DNA from: Eudorina sp. 2006-703-Eu-15
Taxonomy: Eukaryota; Chlorophyta; Chlorophyceae; Chlamydomonadales; Volvocaceae
Direction: 5' to 3'
Length of the DNA: 64,000 bases
Assembly: GCA_003117195.1 (NCBI GenBank)
Contig: BDSI01000212.1
Location: 40,581 to 104,580, forward strand
The translations under genes and the position numbers were made by a program. Shown in pieces: positions 57,701-64,000 of this stretch; within the stretch, counting starts at the first letter, position 1; each line of letters opens with the position of its first letter. The notes beneath the pieces were generated by a model that had not been told where the DNA came from, made no database searches, and worked only from the letters and a program-made list of their open reading frames with translations.

Positions 57701-60500
57701 GTCATGTCCGCTCTCAGAATCTGGGGGTGCGCAGGTAGCCGCGGAGGCCACACGAGGCCCTCCGCAGAGCACCCCACCTGCCCCCCTAGGTCTTGCCAGC
57801 GATGCGGCGGCGCTGGCGCCAGCCACCCACATGTCTGGTCCGGCTGATGTGCCAGTCACGGCGGTGGCCGCAAGCCGGACTGATGTGCCAGTCACGGCGG
57901 CGGCCGATATCCGGACTGATGTGCCAGTCACGGCGGCGGCCGATAGCCGGACTGATGTGCCAGTCACGGCGGCGGCCGATAGCCGAGCTAATGGCGGCTT
58001 CGACGCCGCTGCCCGGGCGGCGTCAGCACCGCCGGCCTGCCATGGACACCCGCAGCTGCCTGGTTGCGGCCAACAGGGCGGGCCCCCGGTGGAGCAGGCG
58101 CGCGGGCAGGAGCAGCACAGGCAGAGCTCGGCGGAGGTGACCCGTGGGCCGGCTGATCGTCAGGGTGCAACCACAGCGGAGGTGACCCGTGGGCCGGCTG
58201 ATCGTCAGGGTGCAACCACAGCGGAGGTGACCCGTGGGCCGGCTGATCGTCAGGGTGCAACCACAGCGGAGATTGTTGATCTGGCAGACGACAGCGACGA
58301 CGAGTGGCCTCCGCCGCCGCCGCCACAGCAGAAGCAGAAACAGCGGCAGCAGGAACAGCGGCAGCAGGAGGCAGAGCAGCGGCAGCAGGAGGCAGAGCAG
58401 CGGCAGCAACAGCGGCAGCAGGAGGCGGAGCCGCGGCAGCAGCGCCTAGGTGCAGATGGCACACTGGCACAGGGCAGCGTATCGGCCATCCCATCAGCCG
58501 CCACAATGTGCTCCCTGCACGGCTGCGTGCCGCCGACAGTGCCCCGAGCGCCGCTGCAGCCCGGGGAGGTGCGGATCGCCGGCGTCACCTTCGCCGCCAA
58601 CCTCGGCATCGGTCACCGAATGCAGGCCTGGCAGGCGGCCGCGGAGCTGCGGCACAATCGGCCCCTGGCAAACATCAGGGGCGACCAGCAGGTGTGGGTA
58701 GACAGCCGGAACACCGCGCTGCTGCACGACCGCGGCCTGAAGCCCGAGGTGGTGGTCTGGGGGCTCAGCAAGAGGCTGGGGCTGACAAACCCGAGCGCGT
58801 ACGGCAACCCGCTGCCAGCGGGCCCTATCGAGCCAGCCGCCGCCGAGCCGCGACCGGACCCGCTCCGTGGCGGCTTCGGGCTGTACGGCACGCAGCCCAT
58901 TCGGCGCAACAGCGTCATCTGCGTCATGGGCGGCTACGCGATGGCTCAGCAGCCCGACGGTGAGGACTTCCTGGGGCCGGGTTTGGAGGCGCTGCCGCAC
59001 CCCGTCCGAGCCCAGCTGCGGGGCCGCCTGACCCGGTGCGGCCTGGAGGACGAGGCGCTGGGCTGGGCGTTCCTGGGGAGCGCCTTCCGGATGGCCTTCC
59101 CGGGCCACGAGGGCGAGGGCGAGGCGGGGCAGCAGGCGGTCGGATGCGCAGGTGGGTGCGTGTGTGAGGGTAGGCGTGCAGAGCAGGAGATACAGAGCAG
59201 GGGATACATGGTAAGGGGGAGGGAGAATGACGAGCCGCGCAGGTCATTACACAGTTCGGAGGCTGCCTTAGTGTGTATTTTGCTCATGTTTGCAAGAAAC
59301 CGGGCGTGTGTCTTTCTGGCTGGGTTTCCATGGTTGTGCAGTGGTTGGACGGCTGCATGGGGTGGGCTGCACCTCGGGCCCAATTGCCCGGGTCCAACGG
59401 GTACTCGGGCTGGGCTGGCAGCGAAGAAATGTGTATAGGAGCAACCGGGGAGATGTTTGCTGCATACAACACATTTTAAATGGGGCTGGATCAGACGCCG
59501 GGATGGTTTTTGACGTTTCCGTCACGATGCGTTCCAGTACAGTGTATCATGCTGTCTGCGTTGTTGCAAACCCACAGCCGGCGTGACCCGTCCCTCTCCT
59601 CCCCTTTGCCGTACCCAGGCCTGCCTCCCTTGGAGCTTCAGATGCTGGGCCATGGCGGGCTCGCGGCCTACGTGAACGACCCGCGGGTCATCGCACCTGA
59701 GGGCGAAAATCAAAACCTGGGGCAGCAGCAAGGAGCTGCCGACCGCGCCAACTGCCTGGTGAGCTTGGCGCTGGGGGATGACGATCGGGGTCGATTAGCC
59801 GGCTGTGGCATTGCCAGCGCTAACTTGGTTAACAGTACGCAATGAAAAGCAGAAAGCACAGCTGCAACGGGGGCTGTCATTACTGTAGTTGCTGGTATGC
59901 ACAGAAATTCAGATCTTTGGCATCTCGCATTCCTTGCCTCTCATCGCCTGAGGTCCCCCTGGGGCAGCATGATTCATTCCTTGCATCCGTGCGGTGGTGG
60001 TATTTATGGAGCTGCTGCCGCCGCACCTTTGTTACTTGGGGAGACAGTGCACCTGCATGCAGCCCGCTCATGCATCTTTCGCGGACGCGGCGCAACGTGT
60101 CGGCGACGACCCACGTGTGTAGGCCCCACCCCATCGACTTCACATCAACCCCGCCTCACCTCGAAGCTATCACTCTCACTGCGACGGCACACGAGCTGTG
60201 CAGATGTCGCAGGTCTCCCGACCCTGCATTCCTTTCCTCAAGGAACCATCCGCGCGCACCGCCTTGAGATCAATCTGTATCCGCAACCCCCACCCACCGC
60301 CTCGTGTACGGCAGGTCGTACAGGTCATGGTGCGTGACGTGCCGCTCCCCGTCCTGGTCGCGCAGCGGGATATTCCCGCGGACGAGCAACTGTTCCGGGA
60401 GTACGGCAGCCGCTGGTGGCGTCAGCACGAGTTCTGGTCGTCCAACTTGTACGGCAGCGGCGTGTCCCCGACGGACCTGCTCCATTCACAACCGCAGTGA
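54714..60500 (+). CDS. SET-domain low-complexity protein, copy B (3 exons, intact)
   Basis: Exons 54714-59151, 59619-59758 and 60315-60500 join in phase to 1587 residues. It starts MAPKRSMP with a basic KRRQ. An N-terminal conserved region (about 180-390; NVQPGDPVRLSLQPPDGQAV, VPMWIMEALLG) is shared with copy A, as is the C-terminal region from LHGCVPPTVPRAP onward. The SET core is GGFGLYGTQPIRR (about 1386-1398), AYVNDPR with ANC (1496-1525) and DEQLFREYG (1549-1557). The canonical NHxxxPN is changed to YVNDPR...RANC, with Asn and Cys kept. I see no post-SET cysteine cluster. The middle is Gln/Pro/Ala-rich, with a 12-residue repeat TDVPVTAAADSR (four units) and a 15-residue repeat AEVTRGPADRQGATT (three units). 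Probably a nuclear protein-lysine methyltransferase; target unknown. If intron 1 is retained the protein stops at 59438 and lacks half the SET domain. Confidence 0.75.
57844..57987. repeat. 36-bp coding tandem repeat (4 units)
   Basis: Units start at 57844, 57880, 57916 and 57952 and encode TDVPVTAAADSR-like dodecamers in SET copy B. Nearly identical at base level, so recently expanded. Confidence 0.95.
58131..58265. repeat. 45-bp coding tandem repeat (3 units)
   Basis: Units start at 58131, 58176 and 58221 and encode AEVTRGPADRQGATT in SET copy B. Each contains TGACCCGTGGG, so expansion of this unit multiplies the half-palindrome. Confidence 0.95.
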
Positions 60501-61181
60501 GCCTACCTGGTGGACTCTGAACTCCGTCAGCTGATGACCGTACGTGAGCGCCGGTGACCATTGCACGACGCCCCTTTCCTGCTCCCTAAGCAAGGTGACC
60601 AGCTACGAAGTGAAGCATGCAACGGGACGCCCGACAGGCACCGGCAGCGGCCATCGCATGGGACCGCCGTCGCCGCGGCCTCGGCCTCCCGCCGTCGCCC
60701 AAGGCGTTGGACGCCATGTCGTCAGCGGCGGCGGCCGGCGCCTTTACTTCGTGCTCCTGAAGGGGACCAGCTATGACGTAAGACATGCCGTACAAGTACC
60801 TACCTGGCAAAGCTCTCCAAGTCTCCATAATTTAACTTGCACGAGTATTGGGCCCGTGTCTCAGTCTGTGCATCCGTTTGTGTTACAAACAGAATACCAT
60901 TTTGTGTCTGTCATCCGTAAGGACGAGGTGCCGCTCGCTGGATGTTAGCAGCCGCAGGGCTCCGTGTTTGTCTCCACCCGTCACGTTTGTTTCGCCCTGC
61001 CTTTCCTCCGGGTCTAGGGGAGTGGGCGCAGCAGCAGCATTTGCCAAGTGTCCTCTGACGTGTGTGGTCTGGGCCCTGATGAGTGTGCATGTGGTCACGG
61101 CATTTGTTCTGTCTGTTGGCTGGGCCTTCGATCGGCATGCGGTCCGTGCACGACTGGCCTCAGCAAGTCATTATTAAGGAT

Positions 61182-61300
61182 GTTACAGCGGACCCCGTGG
61201 GTCATCGGTGACAGCCAACGGCGACAGCCGAGGCTTCCTCACCATACACTGCCTAAACGAACTTGCGCCACCATGGCGCTCCGGACAGGCTCCACAAGTG
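61182..61300 (-). mobile_element. Retroelement 3' end, family R1-like, copy 5
   Basis: On the minus strand it ends GGGGTCCGCTGTAACATCC followed by TTAATAATG. The body shares GGTGGCGCAAGTTCGTTTA with the copy at 16400-16502. It may extend to about 61560, but I see no coding sequence. Confidence 0.5.
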
Positions 61301-62369
61301 CACCGAAACACGCCCCGGGCCCACACTACCAGGGAACCACCCCGTTCCTGAGAACCAGCCATGGCAAGGGATAAAGCCCGCTCAGGGGGAGTTAGCCGCC
61401 AGGGCGCCCCTATTAGCGAACCACCACCCCAACCAAGGCGGGGTCACTTCTCCGGCGGTGGCCCGTAGTCTTGGAGGGCCACGGGGGCTCGCGAGTCACC
61501 ATCAGGAGCCTGGCCGTACGGTCCTACCGGGCCTCAGCACGTCATGCATCACGCACGCATCAGTAGTGGAGGGCCGGTGCGCACACATGCAGCAGGTCGG
61601 GAAGTAACACCCTTTTTGTGACGTGGTCGGCCGTCGGGAATATGTTGGGTTGTTGGCCCATTCTTACAAGTGTTTTTTCCATATTGTGTGGGTGATTGTG
61701 TGGGCTGGTCTGTCAGAGCTAAACATGCCAGTGCGGAACAGAGCAGGTGAACCCTCTGTCTCTACGGATGTGCGGGTGAATGGATGAGGTGGGATCCTTA
61801 GTTGGCAAGATTAACCGCCTTGGACCCTCGGTTCGTATGGCGTAGGTTCGGTGTGATGATGGTTGAAGGTGTCCTATAGCATCATATAAAAACCGCGACA
61901 TAAACCCTTAGACAGGGCCCGGAAGCCTATCCACACGGTAACGGTAACGGATATACATCGTCAAGACAAGCCGGAGAAAAGGCGAACGCACCCTCCAGCC
62001 ATTCTTGATTTTTTGATATAACTTTGGTTGCACGAGACGTATTGCAACAACTTCCACGGCGTGTGCTGGGTGCGTGCACCGAGCCCGACTCAGCCCCGCC
62101 CCTGCCCCGCCGCTATTACCCCATGGGCACATACGTCCATTTAAATACACCTCCACACAAGCATCATGACAGCAGATTGGAAGTCACTCCATCGCGCAAC
62201 ATCAGATGTATACGACACGGGGGAGTCCCTTAATGCGGTAACTGAAAAGCGAATACTATTACCTTCCCCATGTATACGCCCAGCCACACGCTGGCTTCTT
62301 GGCTATCCCTGGCTACCATGACGCCCGCCACATAGTGCGTTTAATAAAGGCTCTCCGTTACATATCGTG

Positions 62370-62439
62370 TGTAGTATCCTGGGTATGTACCATGAGATGT
62401 CCAACATGGACATCTATCTGCCGAGGGCACGATACAACA
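62370..62439. mobile_element. Hairpin element, copy 3 (70 bp)
   Basis: TGTAGTATC and GATACAACA ends with the same GATGTCCA-x-ATGGACATC hairpin as the two copies near 5 kb. About 11 nt shorter between hairpin and right end. Its distance from the other copies shows that the unit is dispersed, not merely tandem. Confidence 0.65.
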
Positions 62440-62874
62440 TTATGGTTCATCAACAGGGGCCCTCTGCCCTGGAACACCAGTGTTACGAGGGTTACGGCCA
62501 CTCCCTCTGCCATCTCCTCTCGCCCCTTGTGCAGCCTCACCACTCCCTCTGCCGCCGCTCCTTGCTCCTTGGCCCTTTGGCATCATTAGACACCACCACT
62601 GGCTCCCTGACCCATTGCCACGCCGGCGGCCGTACCCACTAGTATTTAATCCACGCAGTCCATAAAGAAAGTCCATAAAGAAAGCATTATTTGTCGCAAA
62701 CCTATCTGCTTTATTTCATATCCACGATCTGGCGCCTGCTGACAAAGTTCTATCTGGAGGCCCCTGACAAATGTCCTCGAGGTCCTGCACCCACCCATCC
62801 ACCCTTGCCGTACAACGAACTTTGCCGGCCAACTCAGAATTAAGTGTTGAAAGCAGATTTGAGGGTGTACCCTG

Positions 62875-62896
62875 CCCCTAAACCCCTAAACCCTAC
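62875..62896. repeat. Interstitial telomere-like tract
   Basis: CCCCTAAACCCCTAAACCCT: CCCTAAA units with an extra C, next to the tail of the LINE. Confidence 0.7.
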
Positions 62897-62910
62897 CTAC
62901 CCTCATGGCT

Positions 62911-64000
62911 GGTTGGTTGGTTGGTTGGTTGGTTGTTACATGTTGTACAGGCCTTACGGCTATAAACATGTGTTCCCCCACAACGGTCATCCGTCAAAGG
63001 GCGCACAAAAGATCAAAAGAACAAAAGGTAGCTGAGTCTCTCATCTCTGCAGCTTTTCCTTCCGCAACTTCTGCACCTGATATAAGAAATGACCAAGCTT
63101 GCACTGGTCAAACAAAAGCATGATTCCGAACATATCCGAGTCATCAGGGAGATCCACCGCTCGACGTAGCGGTTCGTAGACCGGACATTCAATTAACACG
63201 TGTAGCTCGTCCTCTACCGCTCCACTATTGCAAACCCGGCACGTCCGTGTACTGCGCGGCGTGCGCCCGGGCCCCCGTGCTAACCGCGATACCTCCAGAT
63301 CCCAACGGCCAAGCCGGAATCGCATTAGCGCCGTGTGATGCTTTCTCGGCATATCAGACGTCATATGCTCCAGCTTTCGCTTGTGATCGATCGGTGTGTA
63401 CGCAAGGCCCATCCAGTTCAGGTACCGACATGCTGTCACGCCCGGCCCCTGCACTCCAGCCCTATCGGTGTACTCAGGGAAGCCCCTGGGATCCTGATCC
63501 AGGCAATCAGCAGACCAATCGCAGAGCAGTCTGCGCCGAAATTCTAAGAGCAAATCTCCAAAAGGAATATCTAGCGCGACAATGGCCTTTGCCTTGGCCT
63601 CCGCACCGAGCGCCTCCTCCACATGCGCCTTATAATCGAACCCCAGGGTTTCGAAAATCCGAAGTACCTTCCCCGCCCAAAAGTATTCATGCTCGTTAGT
63701 CATATGGTCCGACTCCAGCCATGCCTTAATGTCCTCCTCAAGCACAGCCCTGGCAAGCGAATTTGGCTGTTTGACTAGCCGCTTCCAAAAGCCGAACACC
63801 TGTTGAGCCCAAAAGTAGTGCAGCGGGAGCTGTGATGTCTCCGCAAACAGAAGCCTGTTTGGGGGTAGGCTTGCGCCAACCACCTTTCGCAGAAAGATCT
63901 TCTGAACCTCCACCATCGGGTCAGCCATGGCTTTTTCGAAAACGCCAGCCCTGCTACCCGCATTCCTGACCCAACCTCCCCACTTTTTCACGCGTGCGGA
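62911..64000 (-). mobile_element. Non-LTR (LINE) retrotransposon, 3' part
   Basis: Consists of the end of the second open frame (64000-63041), a short untranslated region, the poly(A) signal TGTAA (minus strand, 62936-62940) and a tail of six AACC units (GGTT on the plus strand, 62911-62934). The body continues past the right edge of the window. Confidence 0.8.
63041..64000 (-). CDS. LINE ORF2 C-terminus with reverse-transcriptase zinc-binding motif (partial)
   Basis: The frame is open from the window edge to the TGA at 63041, at least 318 codons. The N-terminal part (reverse transcriptase, endonuclease) lies outside. The C-terminus has CRVCNSGAVEDELHVLIEC, the C-x2-C-x8-H-x4-C finger typical of the zf-RVT region of L1-type elements, after a long helical linker. 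It is not part of any host gene. No frameshift was seen, so this copy may be young. Confidence 0.8.
   Translation of the reverse strand, partial: SARVKKWGGWVRNAGSRAGVFEKAMADPMVEVQKIFLRKVVGASLPPNRLLFAETSQLPLHYFWAQQVFGFWKRLVKQPNSLARAVLEEDIKAWLESDHMTNEHEYFWAGKVLRIFETLGFDYKAHVEEALGAEAKAKAIVALDIPFGDLLLEFRRRLLCDWSADCLDQDPRGFPEYTDRAGVQGPGVTACRYLNWMGLAYTPIDHKRKLEHMTSDMPRKHHTALMRFRLGRWDLEVSRLARGPGRTPRSTRTCRVCNSGAVEDELHVLIECPVYEPLRRAVDLPDDSDMFGIMLLFDQCKLGHFLYQVQKLRKEKLQR

Larger units (their letters stand above)
56158..59690. repeat. Palindrome TGACCC-NN-GGGTCA, cluster B
   Basis: Sites at 56158-56171, 57634-57647 and 59677-59690, plus three half-degenerate copies (TGACCCGTGGGCC) at 58138, 58183 and 58228 inside a 45-bp tandem repeat. 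All lie in exons of SET copy B. Depending on frame they encode TRGS, THGS or DPRV. Confidence 0.8.
60501..62910. other. Intergenic, repeat-derived
   Basis: Starts with about 45 bases still matching the flank of SET copy A. Two related ~45-bp segments, each with GGTGACCAGCTA- or GGGGACCAGCTA-like cores, lie at about 60580-60620 and 60750-60800. The rest holds retroelement fragments and no accepted gene. Confidence 0.4.

Noticed and set aside
62440..62676. Gly/Arg-rich 78-codon minus frame
   Set aside because: Simple GGCAGAGGGAGTGG-type composition, no conserved feature; repeat-derived sequence.

Overview
The window looks like nuclear DNA of a green alga, most likely a volvocine chlorophyte (Chlamydomonas/Volvox lineage). 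Pointers are: GC-rich, intron-dense genes with GTGAGT/GTGGGT-type donors and CAG acceptors; UGUAA (the green-algal polyadenylation signal) behind several genes and retroelements; Gln/Ala/Pro-rich low-complexity proteins; short TTTAGGG-type telomere-like tracts; and many mini- and microsatellites. The taxon is an inference. Exon boundaries were worked out by hand from splice consensus, reading phase and protein motifs.

Layout. 1-4.3 kb: repeats and no recognisable gene. 4.3-6.3 kb (minus): a three-exon membrane-anchored DUF3431 protein with an 81-bp hairpin repeat twice in its second intron. 6.3-10.9 kb: gene-poor, with a ~120-bp tandem array and several inverted repeats. 11.0-15.0 kb (plus): the 3' part of a single-pass membrane protein with a Ser/Pro/Ala-rich tail. 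18.0-25.5 kb (minus) and 54.7-60.5 kb (plus): two inverted paralogues of a large low-complexity protein ending in a SET domain split over three exons. 28.1-32.4 kb (minus): an eight-exon SLC25 mitochondrial-type carrier. 35.9-42.8 kb (plus): an eleven-exon family-61 glycosyltransferase. 44.7-53.7 kb (plus): a ~17-exon coiled-coil protein with repeated CTFxP motifs. 63.0 kb to the right edge (minus): the C-terminal end of a LINE (non-LTR retrotransposon). Degraded 3' ends of at least one other TGTAA-ending retroelement family lie at 12.5, 16.5, 33.6, 34.4 and 61.2 kb.

The most unusual feature is the SET pair. The copies are almost identical over their last ~2 kb, introns included, but clearly diverged at the N-terminus, which suggests recent gene conversion. 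The minus copy has lost the GT of its first splice donor, carries a 956-bp insertion with a 16-bp target duplication in the same intron, and has expanded (QEQG)n and poly-Q tracts. Both genes and their flanks are studded with the palindrome TGACCC-NN-GGGTCA, which I did not find in full form elsewhere in the window.

The genes do not form an operon or an evident pathway; each looks independently transcribed. The DUF3431 protein and the GT61 enzyme both look secretory/Golgi-type, but they are 30 kb apart and I infer no link.
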